DNA from: a bacterium
GTDB taxonomy: Bacteria > UBA9089 > CG2-30-40-21 > SBAY01
Assembly (NCBI GenBank): GCA_030018635.1
Contig: JASEHU010000114.1
Coordinates: 1 to 6,762 of the forward strand
Reading direction: 5' to 3'
Length of the DNA: 6,762 bases
A program made the position numbers and the translations under genes. Of the stretch, positions 1 to 5,361 are shown piece by piece. The first letter of the stretch is position 1. Every line of letters starts with the position of its first letter. The notes under the pieces are model-generated. The model was not told the origin of the DNA and did no database searches. It saw only the letters and a list, made by a program, of their open reading frames with translations.

Positions 1-52
1 TTTATCAGCAGTTTACTTTAAAAAGATGAGAACTTTTGGTTAATAAGTGCTA

Positions 53-94
53 TAATGCCTCAGTTGTTGAGAAAACCCAATAACTAAGGCATTA
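53..94 (-). terminator. Hairpin downstream of priA, possible weak terminator
   Basis: Two 17-nt arms (53-69 and 78-94) flank an 8-nt loop. In minus-strand RNA the stem has one G-U pair and one A-C mismatch. It begins 27 nt after the priA stop codon, where a transcript end would be expected. No clear run of U follows the stem, so intrinsic termination is uncertain; it could instead protect the 3' end or be another dispersed repeat. I see nothing else in positions 1-121. Confidence 0.4.
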
Positions 95-121
95 CCCTAT
101 TTCCTCTTCACTTTCTCACAT

Positions 122-2122
122 CTACAGCAGACCAACTGGGTCTATATCCAGACTTACCTTCAAATCCTTAGGGATAGAAATCTGGGTTGAAATAGACTTT
201 AATAATTCTTGAAGGGATTTAGGGCTGCCTTTTAGAAGTATCTGCCAGCGATATTCCTGTTTTATCTTTGGTAAAGGACACGGTGCCGGGCCCAAGATCA
301 GGCTAGTTTTATCTTTATTAATCATTCGTAAATGAGCACCTATGGTCCGGGCTAATTTGATGGTATGCTCTTCCTCCTTACCTTTAATGATTATATTGGC
401 TAAATGGGCAAACGGTGGATAGTTAAGTTCTTTTCTAAAGGTAATCTCATTTGAATAAAACGAATGATAATCTTGTGTTTTAGCAAATTGAATAGCCGCA
501 TTGTCAGGATTATAGGTTTGAATGATAACTAATCCCGGCACCTGTCCTCTGCCAGCCCGACCGGCTACTTGGGTAAGTAAGGCAAATATCCGTTCTGAGG
601 CACGGAAATCAGGTAGATTCAAACCTACATCCGCTGAAATTACACCAACTAAGGTAATATTCGGAAAATCTAATCCCTTGGCAATCATTTGTGTCCCAAC
701 TAATATATCCCCTTGAGATTGGAAGGAGGAGAGGATATTTTCATGAGAGCCTCTTTTTTTCGTTGTGTCTAAATCCATTCTTGATATTCTTGCCCGGGGA
801 AATAGTTTTTGTAGTTCATTTTCCACCTTCTGGGTTCCTGTCCCGGAATATTTGATTTGAGTCCCCTGGCATTTAGGACAGACTTCCGGTGCTGTTTTTT
901 GAAATTGGCAATAATGGCACTTGAGCATCTTGTCCTGGAAATGGTAGGTTAAGGTAATTTCACAATTAGGGCATTTTATCGTTGTGCCGCAATCCCGACA
1001 TTGAATAAAGGTAGCAAATCCCCTTCGATTTAAAAAGATAATTACCTGTTCCTGTCTTTTTAGCCTGTCGTCAATTTCCTGTTTTAACTTATGACTGAAA
1101 ATGCCGTAATTGCCCATTTTATATTCTTCCTTCATATCGACTATTTCTACTTGTGCCAGAGGTTTATGGTCAATCCGATAGGATAGGTTGAGATAAACGG
1201 ATTTATCTATGGATGTATTATAAAATGTCTCTAAGGAAGGGGTGGCACTGCCCAGGATGGTAACGGCATTATTGAATTTCGCCCGCATAATAGCGACATC
1301 TCTTGCCTGGTAGCGTGGTGCGGCATCATATTGCTTATAACTGGTTTCATGCTCCTCGTCGATGACAATTAACCCTAAATTTTTTAGTGGGGCAAAAACC
1401 GCCGACCTGGCTCCAATAATAATTTTTGCCTCGCCTTCGTGTATCCGACGCCATTGAAACAATCGCTCTTTTCTTGATAATTTACTATGCAACACCGCTA
1501 TTATCTCGCCAAAACGGGATTTAAACCGTTGGACTGTTTGTGGGGTAAGGGCTATCTCTGGAACCAAAACAATAGCCCCTCTGCCTGCCTTTAGTCCTTC
1601 ACTTATGGCTTGAAGATAAACCTCAGTCTTACCACTGCCGGTTATCCCATGCAACAGAAATACCTTGAATTGGTGGCTTTTGATATAGGGAGTAATTACT
1701 TCTAAGCTTTTAGTCTGTTCCTGGGTCAATTTTAAAGGATAAGAAGAATGACGGATATTCTGGTATGGTGGTGGTGTTTCTTTTCTGGGTTTAAGATTCA
1801 CCCCTGGAGGTAAGGCAGACTCAATTACCTCGCCCCAGGGACAAAGGTAATATGTGGCCAGCCATTGGGTTAATTTTAGCATTTCAGAGGTTAAAACAGG
1901 TTCTGGGTCTAATATCTTTAAGATATCCTTTGTCTTGTAGGCAGGGGAAATAGAATTTGAGAGGATATCAACAATATATCCTCTCAGAGGTTTACCTCGT
2001 TGTTGTCTGCCAAAGGGAACTAATATGCGTTTGCCAATTTCTATATCTTGTTCCAATTCCTTTGGGACGGAATAAGTAAAGGTTTTATCAATCGGCAACC
2101 CCACAACTACCTCGATATACAT
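122..2122 (-). CDS. priA: Primosomal replication-restart helicase PriA
   Basis: This is a superfamily 2, 3'-to-5' DNA helicase that recognises stalled or collapsed forks and reloads the replisome in the cytoplasm. The 666 aa are slightly short for the family (E. coli has 732) but complete. Residues 1-105 match the N-terminal DNA-binding domain. Walker A is GITGSGKT at 159-166, the DEEH box is at 255-258 and motif III (GSATP) is at 291-295. Eight cysteines at 375, 378, 384, 387, 402, 405, 415 and 418 form the two zinc sites inserted in the helicase core. Motif V lies around GTQMIAKGLDF (476-486) and motif VI is QVAGRAGRG (518-526). The C-terminal domain runs to about 666. The ATG at 2122 is supported by AAGGA motifs 4 and 10 nt upstream and by the typical N-terminus. 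The gene has its own promoter and follows a terminator, so it is probably transcribed alone. Confidence 0.97.
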   Translation of the reverse strand: MYIEVVVGLPIDKTFTYSVPKELEQDIEIGKRILVPFGRQQRGKPLRGYIVDILSNSISPAYKTKDILKILDPEPVLTSEMLKLTQWLATYYLCPWGEVIESALPPGVNLKPRKETPPPYQNIRHSSYPLKLTQEQTKSLEVITPYIKSHQFKVFLLHGITGSGKTEVYLQAISEGLKAGRGAIVLVPEIALTPQTVQRFKSRFGEIIAVLHSKLSRKERLFQWRRIHEGEAKIIIGARSAVFAPLKNLGLIVIDEEHETSYKQYDAAPRYQARDVAIMRAKFNNAVTILGSATPSLETFYNTSIDKSVYLNLSYRIDHKPLAQVEIVDMKEEYKMGNYGIFSHKLKQEIDDRLKRQEQVIIFLNRRGFATFIQCRDCGTTIKCPNCEITLTYHFQDKMLKCHYCQFQKTAPEVCPKCQGTQIKYSGTGTQKVENELQKLFPRARISRMDLDTTKKRGSHENILSSFQSQGDILVGTQMIAKGLDFPNITLVGVISADVGLNLPDFRASERIFALLTQVAGRAGRGQVPGLVIIQTYNPDNAAIQFAKTQDYHSFYSNEITFRKELNYPPFAHLANIIIKGKEEEHTIKLARTIGAHLRMINKDKTSLILGPAPCPLPKIKQEYRWQILLKGSPKSLQELLKSISTQISIPKDLKVSLDIDPVGLL
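1958..1986 (-). repeat. Perfect 11-bp inverted repeat inside priA
   Basis: The arms TGAGAGGATAT (1958-1968) and ATATCCTCTCA (1976-1986) are perfectly complementary and separated by 7 nt. The stem covers roughly codons 46-55 of priA, in the N-terminal DNA-binding domain. It would form a hairpin in the early part of the mRNA. It may be a chance by-product of coding; no function can be assigned. Confidence 0.6.
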
Positions 2123-2141
2123 TGATTCCTTTTCCTTTAAT

Positions 2142-2159
2142 AATTATCAATTGATAATT
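2142..2159. promoter_or_regulatory. 18-bp perfect palindrome at the priA transcription start, candidate operator
   Basis: AATTATCAATTGATAATT is identical to its reverse complement. It lies between the predicted -10 box (2167-2172) and the priA ribosome binding site, and starts about where transcription should begin. This is a usual place for a repressor operator, so autonomous regulation of priA is possible. The sequence is very AT-rich and no regulator gene is in the window. The palindrome is seen directly; the operator role is inferred. Confidence 0.4.
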
Positions 2160-2166
2160 CTACTTT

Positions 2167-2196
2167 AGTATATCATATTCAATCTTTGTCTGTCAA
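2167..2196 (-). promoter_or_regulatory. Sigma70-type extended -10 promoter of priA
   Basis: On the minus strand TTGACA (2196-2191) is a perfect -35 box. It is followed by 18 bp and the -10 box TATACT (2172-2167), which has TG one base upstream (TGATATACT), an extended -10 element. Transcription should start near 2160, giving a leader of about 38 nt before the priA ATG. It sits only 6 bp after the upstream terminator hairpin, which supports priA as a separate transcription unit. Confidence 0.8.
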
Positions 2197-2202
2197 CTAA
2201 AT

Positions 2203-2257
2203 AAAAACAGGAACAGCGACCACTCATCCTAAGTAAATAGTCGCTGTTTCTGTTTTT
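2203..2257 (-). terminator. Intrinsic terminator after the exported-protein gene, possibly bidirectional
   Basis: Arms of 18 nt (2203-2220 and 2240-2257) flank a 19-nt loop, with one non-identical position. The stem ends in five A-T pairs, so in minus-strand RNA it finishes in UUUUUAUUU, a normal terminator tail. It begins 46 nt after the stop codon at 2304. Plus-strand RNA would also end in UUUUU, and there the odd position becomes a G-U pair, so it could work in both directions. Confidence 0.75.
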
Positions 2258-2303
2258 ACTATTTGCGGTATTTATAAAAAGGTGTCCTTCTTCAATTAAT
2301 TAA

Positions 2304-2939
2304 CTAGATTACTCTTGGCATTAAGGTAAATGTCAAATCTGCGTCATAGCCGGCTACATTCTCTGTATAACGAGCTAAGTTACCAATGCCGATCTTTAAT
2401 ACCCATAATCTTGTTGCTTTGGTTGATTTGTCAACGCCACACAATGTTCTTGCTTCATTATTCAATTGAAGCCACTTAGCGTTTGGACAATCAAGTTCAG
2501 TCTGTGCTTTTGCCCAAGAACCTTCTAACTTGTTATTCAGAATATAGGTTTTCTCGGTCATTACCGTTAAATAAACATCCTCAACCCGTAATGTTTTGTT
2601 GTGGGCAGCATTTCCCAGTGCATGAACATATACATCTGCACCAGCTCTGGCATTGGTGAACATATTAAAGGAGATTGCCTCGGACCTATCTGCAAAACCA
2701 TAGTCTTCTTCCGGCCAGGAACTGCAGGGTGCTAGGGTATTCCAACCCTTTGAATCTTGCATCTTAACTGCATAATCCTCTGGACCTGGAACTACGGCTA
2801 TGGCTGATTGGACTACATCAAACTCGATGATTGGATTTACCGATAAGGTAACCTTCACTGCATCTTGCTTTTCCTCTGCTCTGGCACTTACGGCCACTAA
2901 TGTTGCTACTGAAACTAACCCAATAATTAATTTTTTCAT
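2304..2939 (-). CDS. Exported protein of unknown function, 211 aa
   Basis: I do not recognise a family. The N-terminus is a clear Sec signal peptide: MKK, then a hydrophobic stretch at 4-18, then A-R-A at 19-21, predicting cleavage before E22 and a mature protein of about 190 aa. There is no other membrane segment and no lipobox. The mature part has three cysteines (72, 151, 167) and many short alternating hydrophobic stretches, for example VKVTLSV near 28-34, VYLTV at 122-126 and LTFTL near the end. This suggests an all-beta secreted or surface protein, perhaps a beta-sandwich like spore-coat-U or WxL-type domains; that is inference only. The ATG has AAGGAGGAG 8 nt upstream, an unusually strong site, and the gene has its own terminator, both consistent with high expression. 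I found no convincing promoter upstream; the leader region consists of repeats. Confidence 0.85.
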   Translation of the reverse strand: MKKLIIGLVSVATLVAVSARAEEKQDAVKVTLSVNPIIEFDVVQSAIAVVPGPEDYAVKMQDSKGWNTLAPCSSWPEEDYGFADRSEAISFNMFTNARAGADVYVHALGNAAHNKTLRVEDVYLTVMTEKTYILNNKLEGSWAKAQTELDCPNAKWLQLNNEARTLCGVDKSTKATRLWVLKIGIGNLARYTENVAGYDADLTFTLMPRVI

Positions 2940-2947
2940 TTTTAATT

Positions 2948-2956
2948 CTCCTCCTT
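2948..2956 (-). promoter_or_regulatory. Strong ribosome binding site of the exported-protein gene
   Basis: AAGGAGGAG ends 8 nt before the ATG at 2939. It matches the 3' end of 16S rRNA closely and fixes the start codon. Confidence 0.8.
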
Positions 2957-2989
2957 AAATTCGACTTTTATTGAGAAGGACTTCCTTTT

Positions 2990-2999
2990 TCACCTCCTT
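2990..2999 (-). promoter_or_regulatory. Second, orphan Shine-Dalgarno match upstream
   Basis: AAGGAGGTGA is a full-length complement to the usual 16S rRNA tail but lies 50 nt upstream of the gene start. No ATG, GTG or TTG stands 5-10 nt after it. A GTG inside the motif opens a 12-codon frame that stops at 2957-2955, inside the real ribosome binding site. It could be a ribosome standby site, a leader-peptide remnant or chance. Confidence 0.35.
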
Positions 3000-3021
3000 G
3001 ATGATTAGAATTTTTCGGCTG

Positions 3022-3064
3022 CCTCAACTTTGTTTGAGGGGTAGATACCCTGAACAAGTTCAGG
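3022..3064. repeat. Three adjacent small hairpins
   Basis: Three short perfect inverted repeats follow each other: CCTCAA/TTGAGG (3022-3039), GGGTA/TACCC (3039-3050) and CCTGAAC/GTTCAGG with a 2-nt loop (3049-3064). The last is the strongest. They precede AGGCTTCCGT (3062-3071), which recurs at 3126-3135, linking this block to the next repeat. Confidence 0.55.
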
Positions 3065-3084
3065 CTTCCGTTTCTCACGATATT

Positions 3085-3133
3085 GGAAGCCTCAACGGCT
3101 TTGAGGGTGTTTTCCAAACAGGTTGAGGCTTCC
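3085..3133. repeat. 12-bp perfect inverted repeat around a small inner hairpin
   Basis: GGAAGCCTCAAC (3085-3096) and GTTGAGGCTTCC (3122-3133) are perfect reverse complements. Between them TGTTT/AAACA (3108-3120) forms a small inner hairpin. The outer arm continues into AGGCTTCCGT, also found at 3062-3071. It looks like a dispersed palindromic element; no transposase or target-site duplication is visible. Confidence 0.6.
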
Positions 3134-3179
3134 GTATTTTGTATTAAACCCGGGGCAAAATTTTTATTAGTTCAATGTA

Positions 3180-3288
3180 CAGGTTTTAAACCTGTTTTTT
3201 CTCTCACTACTAACTAATCAGGTTTTAAACCTGTCTTTTTGCCCCTTTTCCCTTTACCAGGTTTTAAACCTGCCAGGTTTTAAACCTG
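3180..3288. repeat. Cluster of four CAGGTTTTAAACCTG repeats
   Basis: Exact copies of CAGGTTTTAAACCTG lie at 3180-3194, 3219-3233, 3258-3272 and 3274-3288. Each is a 7-bp inverted repeat around a single T. The first three are spaced exactly 39 bp apart with 24-nt pyrimidine-rich gaps; the fourth follows the third after one base. Copies 1 and 2 are followed on the plus strand by runs of T. A fifth copy lies in the TPR gene (5885-5899). The 15-nt unit is too short for a CRISPR repeat. Confidence 0.9.
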
Positions 3289-3420
3289 TTACGATAGGGT
3301 TGAGATTTGAAAGGGATTTCGTAAAATATATTAGCAAATCTTATGCTAACTGACGATAGTCTCCTGTCATTTCATATCTAATACATTGATATAGTTAGAG
3401 TTAGAGAAGACTGTTCTACG

Positions 3421-3464
3421 CTAAAAGTTGAAACTTATTACTCATTCTTTCTTCTAACTTTTAG
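3421..3464. repeat. 9-bp inverted repeat with a long loop
   Basis: CTAAAAGTT (3421-3429) and AACTTTTAG (3456-3464) are perfect reverse complements separated by 26 nt. An outer CTGT/ACAG pair (3411-3414, 3465-3468) could extend the stem across a bulge. It is AT-rich and of unknown role. Confidence 0.4.
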
Positions 3465-3538
3465 ACAGCCATGATTAATTTTTAAACCAGGGAGGATTGA
3501 TTGTGTTCAATTATTGGATTTTGGAGGAAGGAAAAAGA

Positions 3539-3610
3539 TTATCCGCAGATTTCACAGATTACACAGATTAACAAATAAAAATCTGCGTAATCTGCGTAAT
3601 CTGCGGATAA
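3539..3610. repeat. 72-nt hairpin element built of 9-nt units
   Basis: Two 31-nt arms (3539-3569 and 3580-3610) flank a 10-nt loop. Each arm holds tandem degenerate 9-nt units: CAGATTACA-like on the left, AATCTGCGT on the right, ending in TTATCCGCAG/CTGCGGATAA. The few differences between arms are mainly T/C changes that allow G-U pairing in one RNA strand. It carries no reading frame of its own. Its tandem-plus-inverted structure suggests a mobile-like or self-amplifying intergenic repeat; that role is inferred. Confidence 0.85.
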
Positions 3611-3615
3611 AATTA

Positions 3616-3690
3616 GGGTGAGCCTTTAGAATAACATGGAAGACCATATTGAAAAGGCTCAACCCCAATGAAAAAATTAACTATTGGGTT
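3616..3690. repeat. Two overlapping, mutually exclusive hairpins
   Basis: GGGTGAGCCTTT (3616-3627) can pair with AAAGGCTCAACCC (3653-3665, one bulged base). The same AACCCCAAT segment (3661-3669) can instead pair with ATTGGGTT (3683-3690). Both stems use 3661-3665, so they compete. The region lies just downstream of the HEAT gene. No known RNA family is recognised. Confidence 0.4.
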
Positions 3691-3707
3691 AGAATAGTCC
3701 ATAAAGA

Positions 3708-3777
3708 GAAGTGAAAAGTGAAAAGTGAAAAATTAAGGAAGGGAAAAATAATTCTTCACTTTTCACTTTTCACTTTT
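3708..3777 (-). repeat. Heptamer-repeat hairpin containing the HEAT gene stop codon
   Basis: The left arm (about 3708-3734) is tandem AAAAGTG/GTGAAAA heptamers and the right arm (about 3750-3777) is their reverse complement, with about 15 nt between. The TGA stop of the HEAT gene (3765-3763) and its last codons lie in the right arm. In the minus-strand transcript this is a large 3'-end hairpin that could stabilise or end the message, though no U-run follows. Heptanucleotide tandem repeats are known from cyanobacteria; no relationship is claimed. Confidence 0.75.
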
Positions 3778-5298
3778 AACTTTTAACTTCTCTACCACAG
3801 CCTTAGCAAACATCCTTACCTTAAGATTGTTATCATTGTCTGCACTAAAGGATAATGCCTCAATCGTATTCTTACCTTGACCATCTATTTTAGCTAATGA
3901 CTCAATAGTGGCGAAACGCACCGTTTCATTAGAATCGTTTTTTAAGACATTAATCAACGGTTGAACTGCTTGTTGAGCGTTCATATTCCCCAAACCAATT
4001 ACTGCCCCACCGCGGGTATACCAATTTTCAGATTTTAATGCCCTCAATAATATTTCAAGTATGCGTTGCTCATCTATTTTCCCTAAAGTCCCTAAGGCAA
4101 TTCCTGCATACCAGGCTATACTTTCAGTTCCTTTATGGTCTGAATCAAGGTTCTTATTCATTGTTTCCATTAAACCGCTAATAGCTGAAGTCCCTATTTT
4201 TATTAGACAGCCGCAAGCCACCTTTTTTAATGCCTCATCCCCATTTTCTAATTTCAGTAGCAGAGGTTTTACGGCTGGTTCACCTATTTCTATCAAAGAC
4301 ATACTACTAAGTTTTTGGATAGATGACTCTTCATCATTTAATTTACAAATCAATGGTTCTATTGCCCTGGGATCCTTTATGTTTCCTAATGCCGTTACTG
4401 CCTGTGCCTTAATATTTGGATTGGTCTCATTTAGAAGTAAGATTAGACTTTCTGTTGCCCTTTTATTACCTATCTTCCCTAAGGTAAGGGCGGCAAAGGT
4501 TTTCACCTCCTCATTTCCATCTTTAAGGCAATTGATTAATACCTCTATGCCTTCATTATTCCCTAATTTACCCAATGCGGCCGCAATATTAAGCCGCAAA
4601 TTTTTCTCTTTTGTTTTTAATAAAGGAAGAAGATATGTAACGGCTGTTTTATCGCCTATATTTCCCAGAACCTCTGAGGCATGCCAGATAACAAGGATGT
4701 TTTTGTCTTTTAATGCATTAATCAGTGATTTTGTGGCCGGTTTGCCTATTTGAGTAAGTGCCTCTGTAGCCACTTGTTGAACCTGACTATCCTCATCACA
4801 GAGGAGTTTAATCAATGGTTTTATGGCCCGGTTACTTTTAAGTTTTCCAAGTGAGCAAGCGGCATTTTCCCGAACAAATGGCTGTTTATTAGACAGGGCT
4901 TGAATTAATATCCTTATGACCCGACCATTTCCGAGCTCACCTAAGGCACAGGCGGCATTACCCTGCACAATCCACATAGGGTCGTCATTTAATACATTAA
5001 TTAAAGGGGTTGTCGCCCGCTTATCCTTTAATTTACCTAATGCCTTGACTACCTCTCGTCTAACCTGCCAGTTTTCATCTTTTATGGTCAAAAGTAATGG
5101 TTCTAACGCCTTTTTACTACCCATAGCACCTAAAATTACAGCTGTATTCTTTCGAACCGTAACATCCTTAGATTTTAATCCCGCAATCAACTCTTGGGGT
5201 ATAGCCGCCTCCTTACTCGTTTGTTTTTCACACCCTACATTTGATAATGATAAAAATAAAGTAGAGATTATCAAACCCCTTATAACCATATTCGTCAT
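3763..5298 (-). CDS. Exported HEAT-repeat protein, probable lipoprotein
   Basis: The 511-aa protein is almost entirely HEAT-like repeats of the PBS-lyase type, a superhelical scaffold that binds other proteins. Units of about 31 aa recur from about 35 to 505; the L-G core appears at 56-57, 87-88, 119-120, 150-151, 211-212, 242-243, 273-274, 304-305, 402-403 and 436-437, with degenerate units between, about 14 in all. The family gives no enzyme activity. The N-terminus is a signal peptide (hydrophobic 8-19) ending at V-G-C23, so lipid attachment is likely, but N20 at position -3 is not a typical lipobox residue. The ATG at 5298 has AAAAGGAG 11 nt upstream; an ATG three codons later (5289) is possible. 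The TPR gene ends 53 nt upstream on the same strand, so co-transcription is plausible. The last residues, KVKSEK, and the stop are encoded within a heptamer repeat. Confidence 0.9.
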   Translation of the reverse strand: MTNMVIRGLIISTLFLSLSNVGCEKQTSKEAAIPQELIAGLKSKDVTVRKNTAVILGAMGSKKALEPLLLTIKDENWQVRREVVKALGKLKDKRATTPLINVLNDDPMWIVQGNAACALGELGNGRVIRILIQALSNKQPFVRENAACSLGKLKSNRAIKPLIKLLCDEDSQVQQVATEALTQIGKPATKSLINALKDKNILVIWHASEVLGNIGDKTAVTYLLPLLKTKEKNLRLNIAAALGKLGNNEGIEVLINCLKDGNEEVKTFAALTLGKIGNKRATESLILLLNETNPNIKAQAVTALGNIKDPRAIEPLICKLNDEESSIQKLSSMSLIEIGEPAVKPLLLKLENGDEALKKVACGCLIKIGTSAISGLMETMNKNLDSDHKGTESIAWYAGIALGTLGKIDEQRILEILLRALKSENWYTRGGAVIGLGNMNAQQAVQPLINVLKNDSNETVRFATIESLAKIDGQGKNTIEALSFSADNDNNLKVRMFAKAVVEKLKVKSEK

Positions 5299-5309
5299 TT
5301 TAAATTATT

Positions 5310-5317
5310 CTCCTTTT
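5310..5317 (-). promoter_or_regulatory. Ribosome binding site of the HEAT gene
   Basis: AAAAGGAG lies 11 nt before the ATG at 5298, slightly long spacing. It favours this start over the in-frame ATG at 5289, which would be 20 nt away. Confidence 0.6.
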
Positions 5318-5329
5318 GTTTTTTAAAAT

Positions 5330-5361
5330 AGGAATATAAGACCTATAGGTCTTATATTCCT
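5330..5361. repeat. Perfect 32-bp palindrome over the TPR gene stop codon
   Basis: Positions 5330-5345 and 5346-5361 are exact reverse complements; the centre is ACCTATAGGT. The TAA stop of the TPR gene (5354-5352) and its last two codons lie inside. In minus-strand RNA it would form a long stem 32 nt before the HEAT start, followed by AUUUUAAAAAA, a poor U-tract. It could be a partial terminator, an RNA-processing site setting the TPR/HEAT ratio, or a dispersed palindrome; the sequence does not decide. Confidence 0.85.

Larger units (their letters stand above)
2940..3762. other. 823-nt intergenic repeat mosaic
   Basis: No reading frame of credible length or composition was found here on either strand. 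The region holds, in order, small hairpins (3022-3064), an inverted repeat (3085-3133), four copies of a 15-mer (3180-3288), a 9-bp inverted repeat (3421-3464), a 72-nt hairpin of 9-nt units (3539-3610), overlapping hairpins (3616-3690) and a heptamer hairpin (3708-3777) that runs into the HEAT gene stop. In the remaining part, 3289-3420, I see only a 6-bp inverted repeat (3331-3349) and no recognisable feature. Confidence 0.7.

Noticed and set aside
522..716. 64-codon plus-strand frame opposite priA
   Set aside because: It lies antisense to conserved helicase motifs V and VI and has no ribosome binding site or recognisable product.
3180..3288. Possible small CRISPR array
   Set aside because: The repeat is only 15 nt, the third gap is 1 nt, the other gaps are low-complexity pyrimidine tracts, no cas gene is present and a copy lies inside a coding sequence.
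2940..3420. Promoter for the exported-protein gene
   Set aside because: TTGA-type -35 candidates were seen, but none has a good -10 box at 16-19 bp, so no promoter is claimed.
3503..3571. 22-codon plus-strand frame starting with GTG, preceded by GGGAGG at 7 nt
   Set aside because: It ends inside the 9-nt-unit repeat, uses a non-ATG start and has no recognisable product; most likely chance.
2940..3762. Insertion sequence or tRNA remnant in the long gap
   Set aside because: No transposase fragment, target duplication or cloverleaf could be recognised; only short palindromic repeats are present.
4061..5326. Open plus-strand frames opposite the HEAT gene (4061-4753 and 4916-5326)
   Set aside because: They are antisense to a clear repeat-protein gene, show no domain, and follow from its codon pattern.
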